Below, piece by piece: positions 15,251 through 25,063 of a stretch of 64,000 nt of DNA; position 1 is the first letter of the stretch, and each line of letters begins with the position of its first letter. The notes beneath the pieces were generated by a model. It worked only from the letters and a program-made list of their open reading frames with translations. It did no database searches and had not been told where the DNA came from. Source of the DNA: JAEUNX01 sp034004685 (GTDB lineage: Bacteria; Pseudomonadota; Gammaproteobacteria; Burkholderiales; Rhodocyclaceae); the NCBI GenBank assembly GCA_034004685.1, contig JAVEWG010000001.1:124001-188000 (forward strand), in the 5' to 3' direction. The translations under genes and the position numbers were made by a program.

Positions 15251-17602
15251 TCAGAATCCCGTGCCCAGCTGGAACTGGAATTTTTGGGTCTTGTCCTCGT
15301 CCTTTTTCTTGAGCGGGATGCCCAGGGCGAAGTTGAGGGGCCCCAGCGGCGAGCTCCAAGTAAAGGACAGACCGGTACTGTACCGCAAGTCGCTAAAGCG
15401 CATCGGCTGCTCCTTGTTGGTGTCGCCGTCCTTGCCCCACACATAGCCCGCGTCCAGGAAGGCCGACATCCGGAAGGACTTGTCCAGACCCGCTCCGGGC
15501 AGGGGGAAGAAGAACTCGGCATTGCCCACCAGCTTGCGGGTTCCGCCCAGGGAATCGTCTTCGCCGTCGTTGACCACCTTGGGACCCAGGGAGCTCTGCT
15601 CGAAGCCCCGTACCGACCCGATCCCGCCAACGTAGAAGTTCTTGTAGAAGGGTACAGACTTGCCGCCATACCCATGGGCCCAACCGAATTCCCCATTGAG
15701 CATCAAAGAGTAGTCGCGCCCCACCGGAAACCAGTGCTGGTGCTGATAGGAAATCTTGGTGTAACGCAGATCGCCCACCGGCGCGGTGGCTTCGACAAAG
15801 AATTTCTGGAATACACCCTTGCGGGGCAGCAGGTAGCTATCGCGCCCGTCCCGTGCCCACCCCGCCGTGGCCATCAGGCTGGAGGCGGAACAGTCAGCGG
15901 CCGAATCGACGGCACTGCCGTTGAGTTCGTTACACAACCGCCGGTATTGGGTTGGGCTGGTGCCATAGCTGCTGTCGTTGTAATAGGTGGAGATTTCGGT
16001 ACGGTCAGCCGCCAAGCCAAAGCTGACCGAGTCGTCCTCGGCGATTGGGAGACCGAAGCGCAAGCCCATCCCCATGGAACTCGTCCGATAGGGTGCCACG
16101 CTCAGGGAGGTGGGATCCACCTTGCGGTGATACACATCCCAGCCGAAGCTGATCCCGTCCTGGGTGAAGTACGGATTGGTGAACGACAGGGCCAGGGTCC
16201 GGTTGATCTTACCGGTATTCACCTGGAGCGCGACCGCGTTGCCACTGCCGAACAGGTTCTGCTGGGAAAGAGAAGCCGACAGCACGATCTTTTCCGAGCT
16301 GGAGAAGCCCGCGCCGAGCATCAGGTTGCCGGTGGAGCGCTCCTTGACCGCAAGGTTCACGTCCACCTGATCGGTGGCCTCGGGCACCGCCGGCGTTTCC
16401 ACCGTCACGTCCTCGAAATAGCCTAGACGTTCCACCCGGACCTTGGAGCGGTTGATCTTCGAGCCGTCGTACCAGGCCCCTTCCATCTGGCGCACTTCCC
16501 GACGGATCACCTCGTCACGGGTCTTGGTATTGCCCGCCACATTGATCCGGCGCACGTACACACGGCGACCCGGGTCAACGAAGATGGTAAAAGCTACCTC
16601 GCGCTTTTCCTTGTCCACTTCCGGCGCGGCATTCACGTTGGCAAAGGCGTAGCCTTCATTGCCGAGCCGATCGGAGATGGCCTTGGTTGTTTCGGTGAGT
16701 TTTTCCCGGGAGAAGGTGTCACCCTTTTTCAGGGTGACGAGCTTGCGATACTCATCCTCCGGCAGCACCAGATCTCCGGTCATCTTGAGGCCGGAGATCG
16801 TGTATTTCTGGCCCTCGTTGAGGGTGATGGTGATGTAGATGTCCTGCTTGTCCGGGGTAATGGACACCTGGGTGGACGTGGTATCGAAGTCCAGGTAGCC
16901 GCGATTCTGATAAAACGAACGCAGGGTTTCCAGGTCGGCGGAAAGTTTCTGCTTCGAATATTGATCGTTCTTGGTGTACCAGGAAAGCCAGCCGGGGGTG
17001 GATAGCTGGAACAGGGCCAGCAACTCGGACTCACTGAATTCCTTGGCCCCCAGCAGCTTGATCTGGCGGATACGCGCCACTTCACCCTCGACCACGGAGA
17101 AGTTGATGGCCACCCGGTTGCGCTCCAGGGGGGTTACCGTGGTGGTCACCTGGGCGCCGTACATGCCCCTGCTCAGATACTGGCGCTTGAGTTCCTGTTC
17201 GGCCCGTTCCAGCAGGGAACGATCGAAAATCCGCGATTCGGCCAGGCCCACTTCCCGCAGACCCTTGCGCAGGGAATCCTTGTCAAACTCCTTGACCCCC
17301 ACGAAGTCTACCTGGGCAATGGCCGGGCGCTCATCGATGAGCACCACCAGCACCCCACCTTCCGCCTCGATCCGCACGTCCTTGAAGAACCCGGTGGCGA
17401 AGAGGGACTTGATGGCCTCGGCCGCCTGCTCCTCGGTAAAGCGATCACCGACTTTCACCGGTAGATAGTTGAAAACCGTGCCGGCCTCGGTTCGCTGGAT
17501 GCCTTCCACGCGAATATCCTTCACCACGAAGGGTTCGAAGGCGAGCACGGGCGAGGCCGCGAAAAGGGACAACAGCAGCCCTGGAAGAAGCTTGAGTTTC
17601 AT
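15251..17602 (-). CDS. bamA: Outer membrane protein assembly factor BamA
   Basis: BamA is the essential Omp85-family core of the BAM complex, inserting beta-barrel proteins into the outer membrane. It has 783 residues. The signal peptide is residues 1-21 (SPVLA|FEPF), followed by five POTRA domains (about 22-420) and a 16-strand C-terminal barrel. The conserved VRGF of loop 6 is at 664-667 and the protein ends in a C-terminal phenylalanine. The ATG at 17602 is used; the open frame upstream overlaps rseP. It lies 7 bases after rseP and before skp, a common betaproteobacterial order. Confidence 0.96.
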   Translation of the reverse strand: MKLKLLPGLLLSLFAASPVLAFEPFVVKDIRVEGIQRTEAGTVFNYLPVKVGDRFTEEQAAEAIKSLFATGFFKDVRIEAEGGVLVVLIDERPAIAQVDFVGVKEFDKDSLRKGLREVGLAESRIFDRSLLERAEQELKRQYLSRGMYGAQVTTTVTPLERNRVAINFSVVEGEVARIRQIKLLGAKEFSESELLALFQLSTPGWLSWYTKNDQYSKQKLSADLETLRSFYQNRGYLDFDTTSTQVSITPDKQDIYITITLNEGQKYTISGLKMTGDLVLPEDEYRKLVTLKKGDTFSREKLTETTKAISDRLGNEGYAFANVNAAPEVDKEKREVAFTIFVDPGRRVYVRRINVAGNTKTRDEVIRREVRQMEGAWYDGSKINRSKVRVERLGYFEDVTVETPAVPEATDQVDVNLAVKERSTGNLMLGAGFSSSEKIVLSASLSQQNLFGSGNAVALQVNTGKINRTLALSFTNPYFTQDGISFGWDVYHRKVDPTSLSVAPYRTSSMGMGLRFGLPIAEDDSVSFGLAADRTEISTYYNDSSYGTSPTQYRRLCNELNGSAVDSAADCSASSLMATAGWARDGRDSYLLPRKGVFQKFFVEATAPVGDLRYTKISYQHQHWFPVGRDYSLMLNGEFGWAHGYGGKSVPFYKNFYVGGIGSVRGFEQSSLGPKVVNDGEDDSLGGTRKLVGNAEFFFPLPGAGLDKSFRMSAFLDAGYVWGKDGDTNKEQPMRFSDLRYSTGLSFTWSSPLGPLNFALGIPLKKKDEDKTQKFQFQLGTGF

Positions 17603-17609
17603 TGGGTAA

Positions 17610-18977
17610 TCAGCCGGAGATGAGGCGATTGATGTCGTTGTAGAAAGCGAACGCCATGAGCATGACGAGAATGGCCAAACCAATTTGCTGCCCGATCTCC
17701 ACGATCCGCTCGGGAATGGGACCGCCCTTGATCAATTCGATCGAATAATACAGCAAATGCCCGCCATCCAGCACCGGGATGGGGAGCAGGTTCAGAACCC
17801 CCAGACTGATGCTGATGAGCGCGAGAAACTTGATGTAATGCTCCAGCCCCAGTCGCGCCGACTGGCCTGCATAGTCCGCGATGGTGACCGGGCCGGAAAG
17901 CCCCTTCCATGACACCTGGCCGATCAGCATCCGCCCCATCATGGACAAACTCAGCGCACTGGTCTCCCAAGTCTGGCGCAAGGCCTTGGCGAGGCCCTCG
18001 CCGACGCCGTATCGAACCTTGACAAACATGCTTTCCCGGGCGCCCCCGCCGGCATCCCCAACCGCGATGCCGATCCGGCCCACCGTCGCCCCCCCCTCAG
18101 CCACGCCTTCGGGGATGACCTGAAAGGTGAACGGGCTCCCCGCCCGATCCACCTGCAGCACCACGGTCTGACCGGTGCGCCCGCGAATGGCCGCCACCAC
18201 GTCGCCCCAATGGCTGACATCCTGCCCGTCAATCCGCAAGATCCGGTCGCCGGCCTGGAGTCCTGCCACTTCGGCCGGGCCGTGGGGGGACAGCCTGCCA
18301 ACCACCGGCGGAATCATGGGTCGGTACGGAGCCAGACCGATCCGCTGGACCAGGTCGGGTTGGCCCGGGTCCAGGCTGAAGCCGGATAGATCCAGGGCCA
18401 GGGACGCCGATCCGCCCCCCAGATGTTCCACCTCCAAGTCTATCGTCCGGCCTTCCAGGGTATTACGCACCAGGGACCAGCGCAGATCCTGCCAACTGGC
18501 CACCGGCTCCCCTTTCAGGCGGGTTATCAGATCCCCGTTGACGAACCCGGCCCGCGCCGCGACCGAGGGCCCTTCCACCAGAGCGACCCGGGCGCGCAAT
18601 TCCTCGACCCCCACCAGATTGAGGACCCAGTAGATCAGCACCGCCAAAGCCAGATTGGCCAGGGGGCCGGCGGCGACAATGGCCATGCGCTTGCCCACCG
18701 GTTGGCGATTGAAAGCCCGGTGCGTCAACTCCGGGGCAACCGGCCCCTCCCGCTCGTCCAGCATCTTTACGTAACCGCCCAAGGGGAAAGCGGCAATGAC
18801 CCATTCGGTGCCGTCCCGTCCCGCCCGCCAGCGAACCAGGGGACGTCCGAAGCCTATGGAAAACCGCAGAACCAGGACCCCGCAGCGACGCGCGACCCAG
18901 TAATGGCCGAATTCGTGGATGGCAATCAGGATGCCAAGCCCGACCACGAAGGGGATGAGGTAATCCAGCAATCCCAT
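17610..18977 (-). CDS. rseP: Site-2 intramembrane zinc protease RseP
   Basis: RseP cleaves anti-sigma factors such as RseA within the membrane and removes remnant signal peptides. It has 455 residues (E. coli 450). The zinc motif HEFGH lies at 21-25 in the first helix, two PDZ domains fill about 115-300, and a C-terminal LDGGH supplies the third metal ligand. The ATG at 18977 aligns with family starts. An in-frame ATG at 18989 shares one base with the dxr stop (TGATG) and is a real alternative. Confidence 0.94.
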   Translation of the reverse strand: MGLLDYLIPFVVGLGILIAIHEFGHYWVARRCGVLVLRFSIGFGRPLVRWRAGRDGTEWVIAAFPLGGYVKMLDEREGPVAPELTHRAFNRQPVGKRMAIVAAGPLANLALAVLIYWVLNLVGVEELRARVALVEGPSVAARAGFVNGDLITRLKGEPVASWQDLRWSLVRNTLEGRTIDLEVEHLGGGSASLALDLSGFSLDPGQPDLVQRIGLAPYRPMIPPVVGRLSPHGPAEVAGLQAGDRILRIDGQDVSHWGDVVAAIRGRTGQTVVLQVDRAGSPFTFQVIPEGVAEGGATVGRIGIAVGDAGGGARESMFVKVRYGVGEGLAKALRQTWETSALSLSMMGRMLIGQVSWKGLSGPVTIADYAGQSARLGLEHYIKFLALISISLGVLNLLPIPVLDGGHLLYYSIELIKGGPIPERIVEIGQQIGLAILVMLMAFAFYNDINRLISG

Positions 18978-18988
18978 GGTTGATTCCA

Positions 18989-20170
18989 TCAGAAGCAAGT
19001 GCGGGCCAATTCCCGCCCATGAGCATCGGCCGCGAGGATCGATTCAAGGGATAGGACTGGATAGCGTTCGGCCCGTTCCAGCACCGTCCCGACCACCCCG
19101 GGAATATCCATGAAGCCGATCCGGCGCTCAAGAAAGGCCGCCACCGCCACTTCATTGGCGGCATTCAGCAAGCAGGGCGCGGCCCCCCCCTCCCGCAGGG
19201 CGGCATAGGCCAGCGCCAGGCAGGGGAAACGCTGGAGGTCCGGTTCCCGGAAGGTCAGCTGCCCAAGCTCAAACAGATTCAGGGGCGCGACCCCGGCGGC
19301 GATGCGATCCGGATAAGCCAGGGCGTGGGCGATGGGGGTGCGCATGTCCGGGTTCCCCAACTGGGCCAGCACCGAACCGTCATCGTAATCCACCATGGAA
19401 TGGATCACGCTTTGAGGATGAATGACGACCTGGATGGCCTCGGCCGGGGCGCCAAACAGCCAGTGGGCCTCGATGACCTCCAGGCCCTTGTTCATCATGG
19501 TGGCCGAATCCACCGAAATCTTGCGTCCCATGGTCCAGGTCGGATGGGCGCAGGCTTGCTCTGGGGTGACCAAGGGCAAATGCTCCAGGGGCAGATCCCG
19601 GAACGGTCCTCCCGACGCGGTGAGCAACAGGCGTCGCACCCCGGCCCGGCGGAGATTGCGGTCATAGTCGTGGGGCAAGGCCTGGAAGACCGCGTTGTGC
19701 TCGCTGTCGATGGGCAGCAGGGTCGCGCCACCCGCCGCTACCGCATCCATGAAGAGCTGGCCCGCCACCACCAGCGCTTCCTTGTTGGCCAGGAAAATCC
19801 GTTTACCGGCCCGGGCCGCCGCCAGGGCGGAAGGCAGCCCCGCGGCGCCGACAATGGCAGCCATCACCCCGTCCACCTCGGGGGCGGAGGCTACCTGGCA
19901 CAATGCCTCGGCGCCGTGCAGAACCTCCGTAGCGCAGCCCTGCGCCACTAGCGAACGTTGCAAACCGGCAGCATCCTCGGCCGCCGCCACCACCGCATAG
20001 CGCGGCCGATGAGTCAGGCACAGGCCCAGCAATACCTCCAGCTGACGATGGGCGCTCAAGGCAAAGACCTGAAAGCGATCCGGATGGCGGCCAATCACAT
20101 CCAGGGTGCTCTGGCCAATGGAGCCGGTGGCTCCGAGTACCGTCAGGCGCATTTTTCCGGAAGCAGTCAT
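18989..20170 (-). CDS. dxr: 1-deoxy-D-xylulose 5-phosphate reductoisomerase Dxr
   Basis: Dxr (IspC) is the NADPH- and divalent-metal-dependent second step of the MEP isoprenoid pathway, giving 2-C-methyl-erythritol 4-phosphate. It has 393 residues. The NADPH loop is GATGSIG at 13-19, the NKEALV segment follows near 127, and the metal and substrate residues IDSEH lie near 155. It supplies isoprenoid precursors to UppS in the same cluster. The start overlaps the cdsA stop (ATGA). A second Met at position 7 is closer to some family starts. Confidence 0.95.
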   Translation of the reverse strand: MTASGKMRLTVLGATGSIGQSTLDVIGRHPDRFQVFALSAHRQLEVLLGLCLTHRPRYAVVAAAEDAAGLQRSLVAQGCATEVLHGAEALCQVASAPEVDGVMAAIVGAAGLPSALAAARAGKRIFLANKEALVVAGQLFMDAVAAGGATLLPIDSEHNAVFQALPHDYDRNLRRAGVRRLLLTASGGPFRDLPLEHLPLVTPEQACAHPTWTMGRKISVDSATMMNKGLEVIEAHWLFGAPAEAIQVVIHPQSVIHSMVDYDDGSVLAQLGNPDMRTPIAHALAYPDRIAAGVAPLNLFELGQLTFREPDLQRFPCLALAYAALREGGAAPCLLNAANEVAVAAFLERRIGFMDIPGVVGTVLERAERYPVLSLESILAADAHGRELARTCF

Positions 20171-20997
20171 TGGGGGAAAAGCAGGATCAGGGCCAGGGCA
20201 ACCACCGGCAGGGTCGAAGTGAGGCTATCGATACGGTCGAGGACCCCGCCATGGCCCGGCAGGATACGGCCGCTATCCTTGATCCCCGCCTGGCGCTTGA
20301 GCAGGGATTCGAACAGGTCGCCCTCGATGCTCAGGGCGGTAAACGCCGCCATGGCCAGGGGAATCAGGAGCAACTCCCGGATGCCCATGGCGCGCTCCAG
20401 GCCAAGAGTCCACAGCAGCAGGCCATAAATCACCACCGCCACGCCGGCCCCCAGGGCCCCTTCCCAGCTTTTCCCGGGGCTGATGGTGGGTGCCAGCTTG
20501 CGCCGCCCGAAGGCCCGCCCAACGAAATAGGCGGCAATATCCGCGAGCCAGACGCTCGCCATGGCCAGCAGCAGGGTGGTGGCCCCCACCTGGCGGATAT
20601 GGGCCAGGGCCAGGCCTGCCGGAACCACCACCAGCAGACCGGCGGCCCAGGCCAGGACTGGCGACCGAAGACGCCAATGGCCCCGCAGCCAGAAAGGAAT
20701 GCAGCCCAACCAGAGCCCGGCGGAAATTCCGTAGATCGTTATCAACAGGGGTGCGCGGGACAACTCTGCCTCGGCCAAACCGCCAAGGAATCCAAGGGCC
20801 ACCACGGCCCCGCCAGCGAGCAGCCCGAAGACCCCCCGCCGAAGCGCGTTGGCGGCAAAGAAACCACCCCACTCCCAGGCCGCAATGCCCGACACAGCCG
20901 CCGCCAGGACCAGCCAACCCTGGGGGGATAGCAAGAACAGGGCGGACAGGAACCCCGCCAGGAGCACCAACGCGGTGATGACCCGCGTCTTAAGCAT
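20167..20997 (-). CDS. cdsA: Phosphatidate cytidylyltransferase CdsA
   Basis: CdsA makes CDP-diacylglycerol from phosphatidate and CTP, the precursor of all membrane phospholipids. It is a 276-residue integral membrane protein with about seven or eight hydrophobic helices. The CDS signature spans about 231-255 (S-LLKR...IKDSG...PGHGGVLDR) and holds the catalytic Asp and Lys residues. It overlaps uppS by 8 bases at its start and dxr by 4 bases at its end. Confidence 0.96.
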   Translation of the reverse strand: MLKTRVITALVLLAGFLSALFLLSPQGWLVLAAAVSGIAAWEWGGFFAANALRRGVFGLLAGGAVVALGFLGGLAEAELSRAPLLITIYGISAGLWLGCIPFWLRGHWRLRSPVLAWAAGLLVVVPAGLALAHIRQVGATTLLLAMASVWLADIAAYFVGRAFGRRKLAPTISPGKSWEGALGAGVAVVIYGLLLWTLGLERAMGIRELLLIPLAMAAFTALSIEGDLFESLLKRQAGIKDSGRILPGHGGVLDRIDSLTSTLPVVALALILLFPQ

Positions 20998-21766
20998 GCT
21001 GACCTTTGGAGGAGGACGGACTCAGCTGTTCGCTGGTGCGGCCAAAGCGACGTTCACGCCCCTGGTAGGAGGCGATGGCCTCATCCAGGGCGGGCACCCC
21101 GAAATCCGGCCACAGGGTTTCAGTGAAATACAGCTCGCTATAAGCCAGCTGCCACAGCAGGAAATTACTGATGCGCTGTTCGCCACCGGTGCGGATGAAA
21201 AGGTCTGGCTCGGGGGCGAAGTTCATGGAGAGTTCGCCGGCCAATTCGTCCTCGGAAAAGCCCCCGCGCCGCTCCGGGTAACGGGCCATGAGCCGCGCGA
21301 CAGCCTCCAGGATGTCCCAACGTCCGCCGTAGTTGGCGGCGATGGTGAGATTCAGGCGGGTATTGCCGGCGGTCAGAGTCTCCGCGTTGTGGATCATTTC
21401 CACCAGGCCCGGATCAAAGCGGCTCAGGTCGCCAATCACCCGGAAACGGATCCCGTTGGCGTGGATGCGCTCCACTTCCTTGCGCAGGGAGCGCAGGAAG
21501 AGGGACATCAGAAACGAAACTTCATCCGCCGGACGGCGCCAGTTCTCCGAACTGAAAGCGAACAAGGTGAGATAGCCGACGCCCCGCTCCAGGCAGGCCT
21601 GGGTGACCGCCCGGACCGCCTCGACGCCCCGAACGTGCCCCGCCACCCTGGGCATGAGGCGCTTCTTCGCCCACCGCCCGTTGCCATCCATGATGATGGC
21701 CACGTGCCTGGGAACATTGGAAACTTCGGGAATATCCCGGGTGGAACTGCTGAAGGGCAGGCTCAC
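20990..21766 (-). CDS. uppS: Undecaprenyl diphosphate synthase UppS
   Basis: UppS is a cis-prenyltransferase that builds C55-PP, the lipid carrier for peptidoglycan and O-antigen. It has 258 residues from a GTG at 21766. A TTG one codon earlier (21769) is also possible, with CGAGG just upstream of both. The family motif MDGNGRW has the catalytic Asp27 at the start of the protein. SSENW and the C-terminal DLFIRTGGE...RISNFLLWQ substrate region are present. It lies 50 bases after frr and overlaps cdsA. Confidence 0.94.
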   Translation of the reverse strand: MSLPFSSSTRDIPEVSNVPRHVAIIMDGNGRWAKKRLMPRVAGHVRGVEAVRAVTQACLERGVGYLTLFAFSSENWRRPADEVSFLMSLFLRSLRKEVERIHANGIRFRVIGDLSRFDPGLVEMIHNAETLTAGNTRLNLTIAANYGGRWDILEAVARLMARYPERRGGFSEDELAGELSMNFAPEPDLFIRTGGEQRISNFLLWQLAYSELYFTETLWPDFGVPALDEAIASYQGRERRFGRTSEQLSPSSSKGQHA

Positions 21767-21816
21767 CAACTTGGCCTCGAGGAAGATGAAAGATGACTGG
21801 ATCCGCTCCCGGAGGA

Positions 21817-22374
21817 TCAGATCTGCATCAGCTCCTGTTCCTTCTGGGCGAGCAATTTGTCGATTTCCGCGATGGAACGATCGGTGAGCTTCTGGATGTC
21901 GTCCTGGGCGCGACGTTCGTCGTCCTCGGAGATGGACTTGTCCTTGACCGCATCCTTGAGCTGGCCGTTAGCGTCACGCCGCAGATTGCGGACCGCCACC
22001 TTGGCGTTCTCGCCCTCGTGCTTGACCACCTTGGTCAGTTCGCGGCGCCGCTCCTCGGTCAGAGCCGGCATCGGCACCCGGATCAACTCCCCTTGATTGG
22101 AGGGGTTCAGACCCAGATCGCAATCCCGAATGGCTTTTTCCACCTTGGCGAACATGGGCTTCTCCCAGGGCTGCACGCCGATGGTGCGGGCATCGATCAG
22201 GGTGATGGCCGCCACCTGGTTCACCGGAACCATGCTTCCGTAGTAATCCACCTGAACGTGGTCGAGCAGTCCGGCATGGGCGCGACCGGTCCGGATCTTG
22301 GCCAGATCGGTCTTGAGCGCCTCAATCGACTTGTGCATCTTCTGCTCGGTGATCTTCTTGAGTTCCGGAATCAT
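21817..22374 (-). CDS. frr: Ribosome recycling factor
   Basis: RRF works with EF-G to split post-termination ribosomes. It has 185 residues, the exact family size. Helical domain I (about 1-30 and 105-185) flanks the beta/alpha domain II. The conserved KIRTGRAHAGLLD lies near 26-38, followed by NPSNQGELIRVP and ALTEERRREL. It is 9 bases downstream of pyrH and shares the rpsB-tsf-pyrH-frr order found across proteobacteria. Confidence 0.97.
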   Translation of the reverse strand: MIPELKKITEQKMHKSIEALKTDLAKIRTGRAHAGLLDHVQVDYYGSMVPVNQVAAITLIDARTIGVQPWEKPMFAKVEKAIRDCDLGLNPSNQGELIRVPMPALTEERRRELTKVVKHEGENAKVAVRNLRRDANGQLKDAVKDKSISEDDERRAQDDIQKLTDRSIAEIDKLLAQKEQELMQI

Positions 22375-22383
22375 CTTGGTTCC

Positions 22384-23097
22384 TCAGCAATACACCAGCG
22401 TACCTTCATCACCACCCTGCACCACCCGCTTGAGGGCGCCTGGCTTGAAGATGCTGAAAACATTGATAGGTAATTTCTGGTCCCGGCACAGGGCAAAAGC
22501 CGTGGCATCCAGGACGGCGAGATTGCGGGAAATGGCTTCGTCAAAGCTGAGCCGCTCGAAGCGGGTGGCCGACGGATCCTTCTTGGGGTCCGCCGTGTAG
22601 ATGCCATCCACCTTCGTGGCCTTGAGCATGATCTGGGCGCCGATTTCCACACCCCGCAAAGCAGCGGCGGTATCCGTGGTGAAGAAGGGATTGCCCGTCC
22701 CCGCCGCGAATACCACGACCTTGCCATCTTCCAGATAGCGAATGGCCTTGCCCCGGATATAGGGCTCCACGACTTGATCGATGCGCAGGGCGGACTGAAC
22801 CCGGGCGGAAACCCCGGCGCGTCGAAAGGCGTCACCCAAGGCCATGGCGTTCATCACCGTGGCCAGCATCCCCATGTAGTCGGCGGTCGCCCGGTCCATG
22901 CCCTTGGAGGCACCCGACACCCCCCGGAAGATGTTGCCGCCGCCGATCACCACCCCCACCTCGACACCCAGGCGAACGATCTCCCCCACTTCCTCGACGA
23001 TGCGCGCGAGCACGCCCTCGTTGATTCCATAGGCATCGTCCCCCATGAGGGCCTCACCCGAAAGCTTGAGCAGGATGCGCTGATAGGCGGCGGACAT
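22384..23097 (-). CDS. pyrH: Uridylate kinase (UMP kinase) PyrH
   Basis: PyrH phosphorylates UMP to UDP for pyrimidine nucleotide synthesis. It is a hexamer of the amino-acid-kinase fold and is usually activated by GTP and inhibited by UTP. It has 237 residues, with LKLSGEALMGD at 10-20 (Lys11), glycine loop GGGNIFRG at 52-59, and the DPKKDPSATRF region near 170. It lies 8 bases after tsf. Confidence 0.97.
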   Translation of the reverse strand: MSAAYQRILLKLSGEALMGDDAYGINEGVLARIVEEVGEIVRLGVEVGVVIGGGNIFRGVSGASKGMDRATADYMGMLATVMNAMALGDAFRRAGVSARVQSALRIDQVVEPYIRGKAIRYLEDGKVVVFAAGTGNPFFTTDTAAALRGVEIGAQIMLKATKVDGIYTADPKKDPSATRFERLSFDEAISRNLAVLDATAFALCRDQKLPINVFSIFKPGALKRVVQGGDEGTLVYC

Positions 23098-23105
23098 GAT
23101 GCCCC

Positions 23106-24002
23106 TTACTTCTGGGCTGCGGCGGCAGCCTGGGCGGCCACTTCAGCGGCGAAGTCGGTCACCTTCTTCTCGATGCCTTCACCCACCACGTACAGCACGA
23201 AGCTGGCCACGGATGCACCCTTGGCCTTCAACAACTGTTCGATGGTCTGTTTGCCATCCTCGGCCTTCACGAAGACCTGGCCCAGCAGGGTCACGTCCTT
23301 GAGGTACTTCTGGACGGTGCCTTCGGCGATCTTTTCCAACATCGCCTCGGGTTTGCCGGCTTCCCGGGCCTTCTCGATGGCGATGCGGCGCTCGGTGTCC
23401 AGCAAGTCGGCGGGCACCCCAGAGGCGTCCAGGGCCTTGGGCTTGGACGCGGCGATATGCATCGCGATGTCCTTGGCCAGAGCTTCGTCGCCCCCCACCA
23501 GATCCACCAGCACGCCGATCTTGGAGCCGCCGTGGATGTAGCTGGCCACCATACCCTTGGCGGGAACGCGGGAGAAACGCCGGATGGTCATGTTCTCCCC
23601 GATCTTGCCCACCAGGGCGGTGCGCACGGAATCCACCGTGCCGTCGCCCAGGGGCAGCGCCGACAAGGCCGCCACATCCGCCGGATTGCTGCTGACCACC
23701 AGGCCGGCGCAGTCAGCCGCCAGCTTGAGGAAGTCGTCGTTCTTGGCCACGAAGTCGGTTTCGGAGTTGACTTCGATGATGCCCGCGGTCTTGCCGTCGG
23801 CGGCGATATGGATCGCCACGACACCCTCGGCCGCCACCCGGGTGGCGGCCTTGGAGGCCTTGTTACCCAACTTGACCCGCAAAATCTCCTCGGCCTTGGC
23901 CATGTCGCCAGCGGCCTCGGTGAGGGCCTTCTTGCACTCCATCATGGGGGCATCGGTCTTTTCACGCAGTTCCTTGACCATGCCCGCGGTGATTTCCGCC
24001 AT
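23106..24002 (-). CDS. tsf: Elongation factor Ts
   Basis: EF-Ts is the guanine nucleotide exchange factor for EF-Tu. It has 298 residues. The N-terminal UBA-like module is at about 1-55 (VKELREKTDAPMMECK). The core contains the TDFVAKNDDF motif near 80-89, which inserts by the EF-Tu magnesium site. The start ATG follows rpsB by 45 bases. Confidence 0.97.
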   Translation of the reverse strand: MAEITAGMVKELREKTDAPMMECKKALTEAAGDMAKAEEILRVKLGNKASKAATRVAAEGVVAIHIAADGKTAGIIEVNSETDFVAKNDDFLKLAADCAGLVVSSNPADVAALSALPLGDGTVDSVRTALVGKIGENMTIRRFSRVPAKGMVASYIHGGSKIGVLVDLVGGDEALAKDIAMHIAASKPKALDASGVPADLLDTERRIAIEKAREAGKPEAMLEKIAEGTVQKYLKDVTLLGQVFVKAEDGKQTIEQLLKAKGASVASFVLYVVGEGIEKKVTDFAAEVAAQAAAAAQK

Positions 24003-24047
24003 GCTTGCTCCTGATATCTTGATTGACTGGGATGCTGAAAAGGACGA

Positions 24048-24803
24048 TCAGGCTTCTGCCTGGCCCGCCTCTTCGCTCACCTCGACGAATTCGTCCGAAC
24101 TGGCGGCTACGATGTCCTGCAGACCCTGGGCCCGACCTTCGAGCACGGCATCGGCCACGCCACGGGCATACAGGCGGATAGCACGGCTGGAATCGTCGTT
24201 GCCGGGGATGATGTAATCGACGCCTTCGGGGGAGTGGTTGGTATCCACGATCGCCACCACCGGAATGCCCAGCTTCTTGGCTTCGGTCACGGCGATCTTG
24301 TGGTAGCCCACATCCACCACGAACAGGGCATCGGGCAAGCCGCCCATATCCTTGATGCCGCCGATGGACTTCTGAAGCTTTTCCAGCTCCCGGCTGGCCA
24401 TCAGGGCTTCCTTCTTGGACAGGCGCTCGATGGAGCCGTCTTCCGTCATGGCTTCCATTTCCTTAAGGCGCTTGATGGAACCCTTCACGGTCTTAAAGTT
24501 GGTGAGCATGCCACCCAGCCAGCGCTCATCCACATAGGGCACGCCGGCGCGGCGGGCTTCCTCGGCCACGATCTCGCGGGCCTGGCGCTTGGTGCCAACG
24601 AACAGGACGGTGCCGCGGTTGGCGGACAGCTTGCGAACGAAATCCACGGCCTCGGTGTACTTGGCCATGGTCTTTTCGAGGTTGATGATGTGAATCTTGT
24701 TGCGCTGGCCGAAGATGAAGGGGGCCATGCGGGGGTTCCAGAAACGGGTTTGGTGGCCGAAATGGACACCCGCTTCGAGCATTTGACGCATCGTGACGGA
24801 CAT
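24048..24803 (-). CDS. rpsB: 30S ribosomal protein S2
   Basis: S2 is a 30S subunit protein needed for S1 binding. It has 251 residues from the ATG at 24803 (MSVTMRQMLEAGVHFGHQ). A GGAG lies about 8 bases upstream; the frame is open for 40 further codons that have no homology. The conserved HFGHQTRFWNP, INLEKT and GMLTNFKT motifs are present. It is the first gene of the long minus-strand cluster and has a visible sigma-70 promoter about 145 bases upstream. Confidence 0.97.
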   Translation of the reverse strand: MSVTMRQMLEAGVHFGHQTRFWNPRMAPFIFGQRNKIHIINLEKTMAKYTEAVDFVRKLSANRGTVLFVGTKRQAREIVAEEARRAGVPYVDERWLGGMLTNFKTVKGSIKRLKEMEAMTEDGSIERLSKKEALMASRELEKLQKSIGGIKDMGGLPDALFVVDVGYHKIAVTEAKKLGIPVVAIVDTNHSPEGVDYIIPGNDDSSRAIRLYARGVADAVLEGRAQGLQDIVAASSDEFVEVSEEAGQAEA

Positions 24804-24947
24804 TTTGAGACTCCAATAAGGGTTACGCCTCCACCCGGCCGGGCCCTTTGGACCCCGCTGGCGCGCATCAGAAATGCGCAACCAGACCCTTGAGGAAACA
24901 CCGGATGTGCGGATTTTGCCCAAGGCCTATCCCCGGGCAAGCTGGCG

Positions 24948-24977
24948 AGTATATCAATTCACCATGGAAGGCTTCAA
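24948..24977 (-). promoter_or_regulatory. Sigma-70-type promoter of the rpsB cluster
   Basis: On the minus strand TTGAAG (24977-24972) is followed after 18 bases by TATACT (24953-24948). This is a good sigma-70 pair in an otherwise GC-rich divergent region. Transcription would start near 24941 and give a leader of about 140 bases before the rpsB ATG. In other proteobacteria the S2 leader carries autoregulation; whether this one does is not visible. Confidence 0.55.
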
Positions 24978-25063
24978 GTTGAACCACTTCGCGGCCCCCA
25001 AGGCAGATTTGCAGCACCGATCCGCATGCGCTAGCCTTCCGCCTTTAATAAGAGTCGTTCCCG

